DNA of 33,065 nt, from the NCBI GenBank assembly GCA_025453495.1, contig JALOQM010000002.1, forward strand, positions 76,680 through 109,744, given 5' to 3'. The notes under the pieces are model-generated. The model worked only from the letters and a program-made list of their open reading frames with translations, had not been told where the DNA came from and searched no databases. Positions 26,015 through 33,065 of this stretch are shown here, in pieces. Position 1 is the first letter of the stretch, and each line of letters begins with the position of its first letter. Source of the stretch: Minisyncoccota bacterium. Its GTDB lineage: Bacteria; Patescibacteriota; Minisyncoccia; Phycocordibacterales; UBA9973. A program made the position numbers and the translations under genes.

Positions 26015-26062
26015 ACAATTCAAAAGCCGTTCCATGAGTATGCGGAGCGGCTTTTGAATTGT
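26015..26062. terminator. Long hairpin between rpmE and prfA
   Basis: 19-bp stem ACAATTCAAAAGCCGTTCC / GGAGCGGCTTTTGAATTGT with one wobble. Confidence 0.7.
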
Positions 26063-26077
26063 ATACTCAATGTGTAT

Positions 26078-27067
26078 ATGGATATAACAGGACGTATAGA
26101 CGAACTTAAAAAGAATTACAAGACAGCACATCTCGCTGAGTTGTATGATAAGCTGCTGCATGAAGAAGAGAATATCCGCAACATGATGGAAGCTGACGCA
26201 TCACTTATCGAGATAGGCAAGGATGAGCTTGCCTCGATCGAAGTACAAAAAAGTGCTCTCGCAGATCAGATGAAAGCTATTATAGCTGCTGAAGAAGAGG
26301 AAGAGGAGTTTCCGAATGAAATTATCCTTGAAGTGCGTGCTGGGGTGGGTGGTGATGAAGCATCACTCTTTGCACTTGATCTTGCTGAGATGTATCAGCA
26401 TTATGCAGATATGCAAGGCTGGCAGCACACAACTTTGCATGAATCGCGCTCGGCAGTCGGTGGATATAAGGAGGCAGCAATCGAAATCCATGGGAGAGAC
26501 ATCTATCGTACACTTCGCTATGAAACAGGTGTGCATCGTATACAGCGTATTCCTGCTACAGAAAAATCCGGGCGTATCCATACTTCGACAGCTTCGATAG
26601 CAATACTTCCAATTCGCAAGAAGAGCAAAATCGTTATCAATCCAGCTGATCTTGAAATTGAATTTTCTCGCTCTGGAGGCGCTGGCGGGCAAAACGTCAA
26701 CAAAGTCGAGACAGCGGTACGAATAATCCACAAGCCATCAGGTATTGATGTACGCTCGACTTCAGAGCGTAGTCAGTTGAAGAATAGAGAAAAAGCGATG
26801 GCGCTTCTCACCGCCAAACTCGACATGCTTCGCGAAGAAGAAGAAGTGAAAAAATATGCTTCTGAAAGAAAAAACCAGATAGGGAGCGCGGATCGTTCAG
26901 AAAAAATACGTACCTACAATGAACCACAAGATCGTGTGACTGATCATCGCATCAAGCAGTCATGGCATAATTTACCAGCGATATTTAGAGGAGAACTCAG
27001 TGCTATCATGGACGCAATGGCGTCTGGAGTCGTCGGGGAAGGTGATGGTGAGGATTCTGACGAATAA
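26078..27067 (+). CDS. prfA: Peptide chain release factor 1
   Basis: [57 protein letters not shown]; start set to [10 protein letters not shown]. Confidence 0.97.
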   Translation: MDITGRIDELKKNYKTAHLAELYDKLLHEEENIRNMMEADASLIEIGKDELASIEVQKSALADQMKAIIAAEEEEEEFPNEIILEVRAGVGGDEASLFALDLAEMYQHYADMQGWQHTTLHESRSAVGGYKEAAIEIHGRDIYRTLRYETGVHRIQRIPATEKSGRIHTSTASIAILPIRKKSKIVINPADLEIEFSRSGGAGGQNVNKVETAVRIIHKPSGIDVRSTSERSQLKNREKAMALLTAKLDMLREEEEVKKYASERKNQIGSADRSEKIRTYNEPQDRVTDHRIKQSWHNLPAIFRGELSAIMDAMASGVVGEGDGEDSDE

Positions 27068-27204
27068 CTGTAGTATTGCCTTTGTTTTAATACATGGTAT
27101 ACTTTTCTTTGTAGTTTCCATACGTTTTGGCATTTTCTCTTAAGCTAGCGTTTTGCGTGTGCGGTGAGTATTGTTGAGAGCCTACGGACAATTACGTTTA
27201 TTAG

Positions 27205-27236
27205 CCCCAGAATTTGGGGTCTCGAGATATATCTCG
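27205..27236 (+). promoter_or_regulatory. Structured 5' UTR with two adjacent hairpins upstream of the RRM gene
   Basis: CCCCA-gaatt-TGGGG followed by the palindrome CGAGATATATCTCG. Confidence 0.55.
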
Positions 27237-27259
27237 GGATTAGTTTATTTATTTTTGCT

Positions 27260-27568
27260 ATGGCAAAGAAATTGTATGTAGGAGGTCTTCCTTACAAGAT
27301 CACAGATGCTGATCTCAAGTCACACTTTGAGGCAGCGGGCGAAATTACTTCAGCTGTCGTTATTATGGACAAGATGACAGGTCGCTCAAAAGGCTTCGGA
27401 TTCGTCGAAATGGCGAATGACGACGATGCACAAAAAGCAATCAATATGTTCAACGACAAAGATTTCGAAGGACGCACAATCATCGTCAACGAAGCACGCC
27501 CGATGGAGGAGAGACCTCCACGCCGCTCAAATGATGGCGGTGGCTACGGATCGCGCAGAAGCTTCTAA
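27260..27568 (+). CDS. RNA-binding protein with RRM domain and Gly/Arg-rich tail
   Basis: KLYVGGLPYKITDADLKSHFEAAGEI, GRSKGFGFVEMANDDDAQKAI, RRSNDGGGYGSRRSF. Confidence 0.95.
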   Translation: MAKKLYVGGLPYKITDADLKSHFEAAGEITSAVVIMDKMTGRSKGFGFVEMANDDDAQKAINMFNDKDFEGRTIIVNEARPMEERPPRRSNDGGGYGSRRSF

Positions 27569-27576
27569 TACGCTTA

Positions 27577-27612
27577 AAACAAAAAAGCACCTGAAAAGGT
27601 GTTTTTTGTTTG
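27577..27612 (+). terminator. Rho-independent terminator
   Basis: AAACAAAAAAGCACCT-gaaa-AGGTGTTTTTTGTTT. Confidence 0.85.
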
Positions 27613-27652
27613 CGTATACTGGTCTTTTTTGGTATATTCCAGTAGTCATTTT

Positions 27653-27675
27653 GCGCGTGTAGTTCAGTGGTAGAA
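27653..27675 (+). pseudogene. Truncated 5' copy of tRNA-Ile (acceptor 5' strand plus D arm)
   Basis: GCGCGTGTAGTTCAGTGGTAGAA identical to the first 23 nt of the tRNA at 27747. Confidence 0.85.
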
Positions 27676-27746
27676 TTGAGTCACTAATATTGGCAAATAT
27701 AAGTGGTTCGCTCGTTCGAAATAGTATACGGTTTAATTCCTTGCGT

Positions 27747-27818
27747 GCGCGTGTAGTTCAGTGGTAGAACGCTGTCCTGATAAGACAGAGGCCGAAAGTT
27801 CGATTCTTTCCACGCGCA
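27747..27818 (+). tRNA. tRNA-Ile (GAT anticodon)
   Basis: Acceptor GCGCGTG/CACGCGC, D arm GTTC/GAAC, anticodon stem CTGTC-CTGATAA-GACAG, T arm GAAAG-TTCGATT-CTTTC; CCA not encoded. Confidence 0.95.
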
Positions 27819-27860
27819 CGGAGGGCGGTAAACCGCACTATTTCTCACTCGCTACCACTT

Positions 27861-27894
27861 ATAAGACAGAGGCCGAAAGTTCGATTCTTTCCAC
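27861..27894 (+). pseudogene. Truncated 3' copy of tRNA-Ile (anticodon 3' strand through T arm)
   Basis: ATAAGACAGAGGCCGAAAGTTCGATTCTTTCCAC duplicates the tRNA from position 27780. Confidence 0.85.
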
Positions 27895-27966
27895 GTGAGT
27901 ACATACTAATCCTCATTTCCGAAGTATTTGCTACAATACAGACATTACTCATTTTATTTTTTTACT

Positions 27967-28428
27967 ATGTCTCGTATATGGATTGAAAAAGCTGATGACA
28001 GTATTATTCGCTACATGAAGCGTGTATTCCCACTTGTAAGCAGGATTGCGCTATTCGTTGTCTTTTTTTGGTTTGGAGTTCTCAAGGTATTGGAAGTAAG
28101 TCCTGCAAGTCCACTCGTCGGCGAACTACTTGAGCGCGCACTACCGTTTTTGTCATTCGACTCATTTATTGTGTGGTTCGGAATATTTGAATGCCTTATC
28201 GGTCTTACATTTCTTTTTAAGGGTCTTGAGCGATTTTCGATTGCACTTCTTGTGCCACATATGCTTATGACATTTGGTCCACTTGTGCTACTTCCCGAGA
28301 TTGCATGGTCTCAGTCATTTGTTCCGACTCTAGAGGGGCAATATATTATCAAAAACCTTGCAATTATCGCACTAGCGATGGGAATCGCTGCTCATTTACG
28401 TCCGCTTGATGCAGATAAAAGCAAGTAA
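27967..28428 (+). CDS. DUF417/YkgB (DoxX-like) membrane protein
   Basis: FVVFFWFGVLKVLEVSPASPLV, SFIVWFGIFECLIGLTFLF, HMLMTFGPLVLLPEIAW. Confidence 0.75.
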   Translation: MSRIWIEKADDSIIRYMKRVFPLVSRIALFVVFFWFGVLKVLEVSPASPLVGELLERALPFLSFDSFIVWFGIFECLIGLTFLFKGLERFSIALLVPHMLMTFGPLVLLPEIAWSQSFVPTLEGQYIIKNLAIIALAMGIAAHLRPLDADKSK

Positions 28429-28473
28429 GTACTTCAAAACAGTATTTGCAAAGGCATGTAGTAAAAAATAGTA

Positions 28474-29166
28474 ATGGCAACACTTTATATTGTCGCAACC
28501 CCTATAGGTAATCTTGAGGATATTACATTCCGCTCTGTTTCTATACTCAAAAATGTTGATTTGATTCTTTGTGAAGATACACGTACAACAAAAAAATTGC
28601 TTACAACATATGCAATACCTACTCATACCGCAAGCTACAATAGTCGAAGCACAGAAGGGAAACGAGAGCTCATTTTCTCTCTTCTTGAAGAAGGGAAGGA
28701 TATCGCACTAGTATCTGATGCAGGTACGCCGTGTATTTCAGATCCTGGGGTGTTGATTGTTAGTCAGGTGCGTGCACGGTTTGGCGATACGGTTAAGATC
28801 GTACCTATTCCAGGCGCATCCGCTCTAGTGACTGCACTATCGGGAAGTGGTATTCCAGCATCAGAATTCGTATTTCTCGGATTTTTACCACACAAGAAGG
28901 GACGCGAGACATTGTTTAGTGAAATTGCCACTGCATCTCGTACGGTAGTATTTTATGAATCGCCACATCGTATAGAAAAAACGCTGGCATCTCTTGTAAT
29001 ACATCTTTCTTTGGATAGGACAGTTGTAATTGCTAGAGAACTCACCAAGGTGTTTGAAGAATTCGTCTCGGGTGACGCTGTGACAGTAGCCGAATACTTC
29101 AAAAAAAATAAGATTAAAGTAAAAGGAGAATTTGTTGTTATTGTATCTGCGAAAAACATGAAATAG
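28474..29166 (+). CDS. rsmI: 16S rRNA (cytidine1402-2'-O)-methyltransferase
   Basis: LYIVATPIGNLEDITFRSVSILKNVDLILCEDTRTTKKLL, VSDAGTPCISDPG, PIPGASALVTALSGSGIP. Confidence 0.96.
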   Translation: MATLYIVATPIGNLEDITFRSVSILKNVDLILCEDTRTTKKLLTTYAIPTHTASYNSRSTEGKRELIFSLLEEGKDIALVSDAGTPCISDPGVLIVSQVRARFGDTVKIVPIPGASALVTALSGSGIPASEFVFLGFLPHKKGRETLFSEIATASRTVVFYESPHRIEKTLASLVIHLSLDRTVVIARELTKVFEEFVSGDAVTVAEYFKKNKIKVKGEFVVIVSAKNMK

Positions 29167-29204
29167 CGCTTTCAAAATTACATCAATACAGCTATACTAG
29201 ATGT

Positions 29205-29426
29205 ATGACAAAGCAAAAAGCAGTATTTTTTTTAGGTATTTGGGTCGCTATTCTTCCATTTCTCGGTTTTCCTGCAGCATGGAAGCGTGTTCTTGCTGTT
29301 ATTTCAGGCATAGTCATTGCATATATTGCATATACTATAAATAAGCAGCGCTCAGTAAGAAAAAAAGAGGTGCAATTAGTATCCGAGACAGAAACTGCAA
29401 TACAGCATGAAGACGCAGTAAACTAG
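29205..29426 (+). CDS. Small membrane protein, 73 aa
   Basis: ATG placed 6 nt after a TATACT box; two hydrophobic segments. Confidence 0.65.
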   Translation: MTKQKAVFFLGIWVAILPFLGFPAAWKRVLAVISGIVIAYIAYTINKQRSVRKKEVQLVSETETAIQHEDAVN

Positions 29427-29455
29427 CTACCTCGAAAAGTTAAAAAGCAGAGTTC

Positions 29456-30688
29456 ATGGAAGAAAAAGTTAAAGAAAATAAAAAAATCTATTATCACCTC
29501 ATTGTAGTGGTGGCGTTTATAGCAATCTTTTTCCTTGGTATCTATATCGGATACGAAAGGCAGCGCGAAGTGGACAAAGTAGTAGGTGTGACAAATAAAG
29601 ATGGTGGTGCGATTGTTTCTGATGCAGACTTCGCATCATTCTGGAAAGCATGGAATATTATCAATGAGAAATATCCGATTCCTGAAAAAGTTTCAAATCA
29701 AGACAAAATTTGGGGCGCAATATCTGGTCTCGCTGCCTCACTTGATGACCCATATACTGTATTTTTCCCGCCGAGTGAAGCAAAAGAGTTTGCTGATACT
29801 TTGAGTGGTGGTTTTTATGGTGTTGGTATGGAACTTGGGGTAAAAGAAAAAATGATCATTGTCATTGCACCGCTTAAGGACACCCCAGCCTACCGTGGTG
29901 GTATACAACCTGGTGATGTCTTGCTTAAGATTGATGATAGGATTGTCGCTGATATGACACTTGATGAAGCAGTAGATCTTATACGCGGTGAAGCTGGGAC
30001 TACAGTTACACTTACGCTTCTACATGAAGGAGAAAGTGCTCCGACTGAAATACAACTTGTCCGCGAAAAAATAACTATCCCGACAATCGATACAGAACTT
30101 AGATCAGATGGTATATTTGTCATAAGTCTCTATAATTTTTCTGCGAATGCGAGTGATCTTTTTGCTGATGCTATAAAAGAATTTAAAGCATCTGGCTCAG
30201 ATAAACTGCTACTTGATCTACGAGGCAATCCTGGCGGCTATCTTGATGCTGCCATTGATATGGCAAGTTGGTTTCTTCCTGCGGGAAAGCCAGTTGTAAT
30301 TGAAGATTTTGGTGAGAAACAAGTTGAGCAAATACACCGGAGCAAAGGATACAACGCCTTTGGCAAAAATCTCGATATGGTCATACTTATTGATGGTGGC
30401 TCAGCTTCAGCTTCTGAAATTTTAGCTGGAGCACTCTCAGAACATGGCGTCGCTATTTTGGTTGGAGAGAAAACCTATGGGAAAGGCTCAGTCCAAGAAC
30501 TCATACAGGTGACGCGAGACTCAGCACTCAAAATAACTATCGCAAAGTGGCTCACTCCAGAACGAGTTTCAATATCTGAGAAAGGAATAGAGCCTGAGAT
30601 TGTAGTTTCAATTACACGAGATGATATAGAAAATGAGAAAGATCCACAATTTACCAAAGCAGTAGAAATACTCAAAAATAAGCAATAA
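29456..30688 (+). CDS. S41 family C-terminal processing peptidase (CtpA-like)
   Basis: N-terminal TM, PDZ GIQPGDVLLKIDDRIV, LLLDLRGNPGGYLDAAIDMASWFLP, GGSASASEILAGAL, GEKTYGKGSVQ. Confidence 0.95.
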   Translation: MEEKVKENKKIYYHLIVVVAFIAIFFLGIYIGYERQREVDKVVGVTNKDGGAIVSDADFASFWKAWNIINEKYPIPEKVSNQDKIWGAISGLAASLDDPYTVFFPPSEAKEFADTLSGGFYGVGMELGVKEKMIIVIAPLKDTPAYRGGIQPGDVLLKIDDRIVADMTLDEAVDLIRGEAGTTVTLTLLHEGESAPTEIQLVREKITIPTIDTELRSDGIFVISLYNFSANASDLFADAIKEFKASGSDKLLLDLRGNPGGYLDAAIDMASWFLPAGKPVVIEDFGEKQVEQIHRSKGYNAFGKNLDMVILIDGGSASASEILAGALSEHGVAILVGEKTYGKGSVQELIQVTRDSALKITIAKWLTPERVSISEKGIEPEIVVSITRDDIENEKDPQFTKAVEILKNKQ

Positions 30689-30694
30689 TCACCC

Positions 30695-31138
30695 ATGAAA
30701 ATAGTTTTTTTGAAGGATGTACCAAAGATTGGCAGACGGCATGAAATAAAAGAAGTAAATGATGGCTATGCTATTAATTTTCTTTTCCCGAAAGGTCTCG
30801 CAGAACCTGCAACTCCTCGCCGAATCGCCCAAGTTGAAAAAGTAAAACAAAATATCCGAGTTGAAAAAGAAATTAAAGACGACCTCCTGACAAAGCATAT
30901 GCTTGCACTCAAAGATGTTACTCTGAGAATGGTTGCAAAGACAAATGAAAACGGTCATCTTTTCTCTGGTATCAAAGCAGAGGATCTATCCAAAGAACTT
31001 GCGAAACAACAGATCACACTGCCACCAGAAGCAATAGTTCTTGCACGACCAATCAAAGAACTCGGCGAACATATAATCTCAGTCGAGATGAAGAATAAGA
31101 AGTCACAGTTTACTCTTGTCATACAGTCCGAGCACTAA
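30695..31138 (+). CDS. rplI: 50S ribosomal protein L9
   Basis: MKIVFLKDVPKIGRRHEIKEVNDGYAINFLFPKGLAEPAT. Confidence 0.95.
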   Translation: MKIVFLKDVPKIGRRHEIKEVNDGYAINFLFPKGLAEPATPRRIAQVEKVKQNIRVEKEIKDDLLTKHMLALKDVTLRMVAKTNENGHLFSGIKAEDLSKELAKQQITLPPEAIVLARPIKELGEHIISVEMKNKKSQFTLVIQSEH

Positions 31139-31178
31139 CAAAAACACCCCCAATGCGTACCACTGGGGGTGTTTTTGT
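31138..31178. terminator. Bidirectional terminator between rplI and rpmA
   Basis: ACAAAAACACCCCCA ... TGGGGGTGTTTTTGT, 15-bp stem. Confidence 0.9.
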
Positions 31179-31189
31179 ATCTATGTTAA

Positions 31190-31462
31190 TTAGATAATGT
31201 TCACTGTTTTTTTGACAGTTGTTTTGCCATTGAAACGTACATGACGTTTTGCACCAAATTTAACTGTACCGTTTTTGAGTGCGAAAAGAGTATGATCCTT
31301 GCCAATACCAACACCAGTCCCTGGCAGTATCTTTGTGCCACGCTGTCTGACAATGACAGAACCTGCGCCAGCTTTTTCTCCGTCATAAAGCTTTGTTCCA
31401 AGGTATTTTGGATTAGAATCTCTTAAGTTTTTGGCTGAACCGCCGGCTTTTTTATGTGCCAT
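31190..31462 (-). CDS. rpmA: 50S ribosomal protein L27
   Basis: [44 protein letters not shown]. Confidence 0.96.
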   Translation of the reverse strand: MAHKKAGGSAKNLRDSNPKYLGTKLYDGEKAGAGSVIVRQRGTKILPGTGVGIGKDHTLFALKNGTVKFGAKRHVRFNGKTTVKKTVNII

Positions 31463-31524
31463 AGATCGCTTTTATCTGCTACAATTAGTTTCTAAGACGT
31501 GATATCCGTAGACGAATAACGCAA

Positions 31525-31929
31525 ATGATTATAGATAATATACGCCAAAAAATCAAGCATATGGCAATATATACCACAGAAGGCAGGGGATTGTCCGTTT
31601 GTATAATACTTGTACTTGCAATCGGTGCATTTGGACTCGGTCGCCTGTCAAAAACAAGCTCGGAAGGTAATGGCATACTTTTGCGGTACTCAGATGAGAA
31701 AATACAGAATACAGTAGAGACATGGGATACTACTCAATCTAAGGAAAACAGGCAAAATATTTCTTCTGCAATGCATACCAGTGCTTTATTTGCTTCAAAG
31801 AATGGCACAAAATACTATACCAATGCTTGTTCTGGAGCGTTGAGAATAAAAGAAGAAAATAAGATTTTCTTTGGTTCGGAAGCTGAGGCAAGGGAAGCAG
31901 GGTACGAGAAATCGGCAACTTGTAAGTAG
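31525..31929 (+). CDS. Membrane-anchored protein with Ada-like metal-binding motif
   Basis: N-terminal TM; FASKNGTKYYTNACSGALRIKEENKIFFGSEAEAREAGYEKSATCK. Confidence 0.65.
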   Translation: MIIDNIRQKIKHMAIYTTEGRGLSVCIILVLAIGAFGLGRLSKTSSEGNGILLRYSDEKIQNTVETWDTTQSKENRQNISSAMHTSALFASKNGTKYYTNACSGALRIKEENKIFFGSEAEAREAGYEKSATCK

Positions 31930-31934
31930 ATAGT

Positions 31935-31962
31935 TTGACATTTATATAATATGTTATAGAAT
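31935..31962 (+). promoter_or_regulatory. Sigma70-like promoter TTGACA-N16-TAGAAT
   Basis: Exact -35, upstream of the thioredoxin gene at 32035. Confidence 0.6.
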
Positions 31963-32034
31963 GATATTAGTATTTTCTGCTGTGCATCAGTATTAAATAC
32001 TTTCAAATAAGTTCATTCACAAAAAAACTAAATA

Positions 32035-33065
32035 ATGAGAACTAAAACCATTCTTCTCTTATTGGTTGCGCTTTTTGCTGCCTACGCAGTACAGGCACAA
32101 CAAAAAGACAGTATTCACTTTATAGAGGATACTCCCTATGACTCACTGCTTGCGAAAGCGAAGCAGGAAGGTAAACCTCTCTTCCTCGATTGTTACACGT
32201 CTTGGTGTGGTCCATGCAAGTGGATGGATACACACATGTTTACTGTCGACTCAGTAACCCATTTCTACAATACTCATTTTGTCTGTGCTCGTATAGACAT
32301 GGAAAAAGAAGGTGAGGGGTCAACACTTAAGAAACAACTCGAAGTAAAAGCCTATCCGACATACTTTTTGATCGGATGGGATGGTAAGCCAATCGATCGT
32401 GTATCAGGCGCGTTTATCAAAAATGGTGAACCGCTTACAAAAGAATTCATCATGTTTGGCAAAAGAGCATTTGATGAGAGAGAATCGACGTTTTATTTGC
32501 TTTCAGATAAGTATGAAAATAGTTCTATATCACAGCAAGAGCTTGTCGAGTATATGGAGCGGCGCTCCATGATGCTCATGAGTACGAATAGTGAGGTAGA
32601 TACTTTTTTCACTCGACAAAGCGATCCAACAGATTCACTTTCGTGGCACGTAATAAAACGATATGCAGGAGAGAAATCGAATGCATTTCGGTATCTTGTA
32701 AGTAATCGCGATATATTTAATTCGCGCTATACTCCTGATTCAGTAAATGGAGTAATTGAATTAAAGTACGCAAGAGCGATGTTTGAAGCATTTCGAGCGA
32801 CAGATTCACTGGGAAATCGTTATATTGACTCAGTCGAATACTTACGTCTCAGAACTACTGTTATTGCTCTTGGAGCTGATTTCTCTGATAAGCTCGTATT
32901 AAAAATGGATCTGATATATTATCAGATGAAAGAGGACTGGAATCAATATATTGCCACAGCAAAAAAAGATATTTCCGCTTATTGGAATGATGCTTTGCTG
33001 TTAAACCAAATCAGCTGGTACTTTTATGAGCATGCAAGTGCTCCGGCTGATATTGCGCAGGCAGT
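32035..33065 (+). CDS. Secreted thioredoxin-family protein, Bacteroidota-like (runs off window)
   Basis: Hand translation MRTKTILLLLVALFAAYAVQAQQKDSIHF...KPLFLDCYTSWCGPCKWMDTHMF...KAYPTYFLIGWDGKPIDR; open to the window end. Confidence 0.85.
   Translation, partial: MRTKTILLLLVALFAAYAVQAQQKDSIHFIEDTPYDSLLAKAKQEGKPLFLDCYTSWCGPCKWMDTHMFTVDSVTHFYNTHFVCARIDMEKEGEGSTLKKQLEVKAYPTYFLIGWDGKPIDRVSGAFIKNGEPLTKEFIMFGKRAFDERESTFYLLSDKYENSSISQQELVEYMERRSMMLMSTNSEVDTFFTRQSDPTDSLSWHVIKRYAGEKSNAFRYLVSNRDIFNSRYTPDSVNGVIELKYARAMFEAFRATDSLGNRYIDSVEYLRLRTTVIALGADFSDKLVLKMDLIYYQMKEDWNQYIATAKKDISAYWNDALLLNQISWYFYEHASAPADIAQA

Noticed and set aside
27653-27895. Group I intron interrupting a tRNA
   Set aside because: The insert is too short, contains a full tRNA, and the outer halves lack the 5' anticodon stem needed to rebuild a tRNA
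1-33065. CRISPR array or Cas genes
   Set aside because: No regularly spaced direct repeats and no Cas-like translations seen
1-33065. UGA recoded as glycine (code 25)
   Set aside because: Conserved glycines in ObgE, PrfA, GatB and others use GGN, no in-frame TGA occurs in conserved genes, and the FAD oxidase ends properly at TGA

Overview
This 33 kb window looks chromosomal and most resembles a Candidate Phyla Radiation (Patescibacteria/Parcubacteria-like) genome: compact, moderately AT-rich, standard genetic code, stops mostly TAA/TAG. Core genes recognised by translation: rmuC, a DEDD exonuclease, an ATP-grasp-like protein, a GatB/YqeY protein, a holin-like protein, a DedA protein, a MYG1 protein, obgE, gatB, gap, a pentose-phosphate/glycolysis block (rpiB, rpe, split transketolase, PfkB kinase, class II fba), an FAD-linked oxidase, an NMP kinase-like protein, rplY (L25), a coiled-coil/lytic transglycosylase fusion, rpmE (L31), prfA, an RRM protein, tRNA-Ile(GAT), a DUF417/DoxX-like protein, rsmI, an S41 protease, rplI (L9) and rpmA (L27). 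Points worth a second look: (1) a divergent protein resembling XYP-type tRNA-dependent cyclodipeptide synthases, placed between fba and an overlapping FAD oxidase; (2) a tRNA-Ile gene flanked by truncated tRNA-Ile pieces and an imperfect inverted repeat; (3) a Bacteroidota-style T9SS sorting-domain protein and a second Bacteroidota-style secreted thioredoxin; (4) recurrent -10 boxes 6-7 nt from the ATG, suggesting leaderless mRNAs; (5) a zinc-finger-like ORF with its own promoter, split by an in-frame TGA in a window where TGA is almost unused as a stop; (6) a compositionally foreign tract inside gatB. All assignments are by eye, with no database search.
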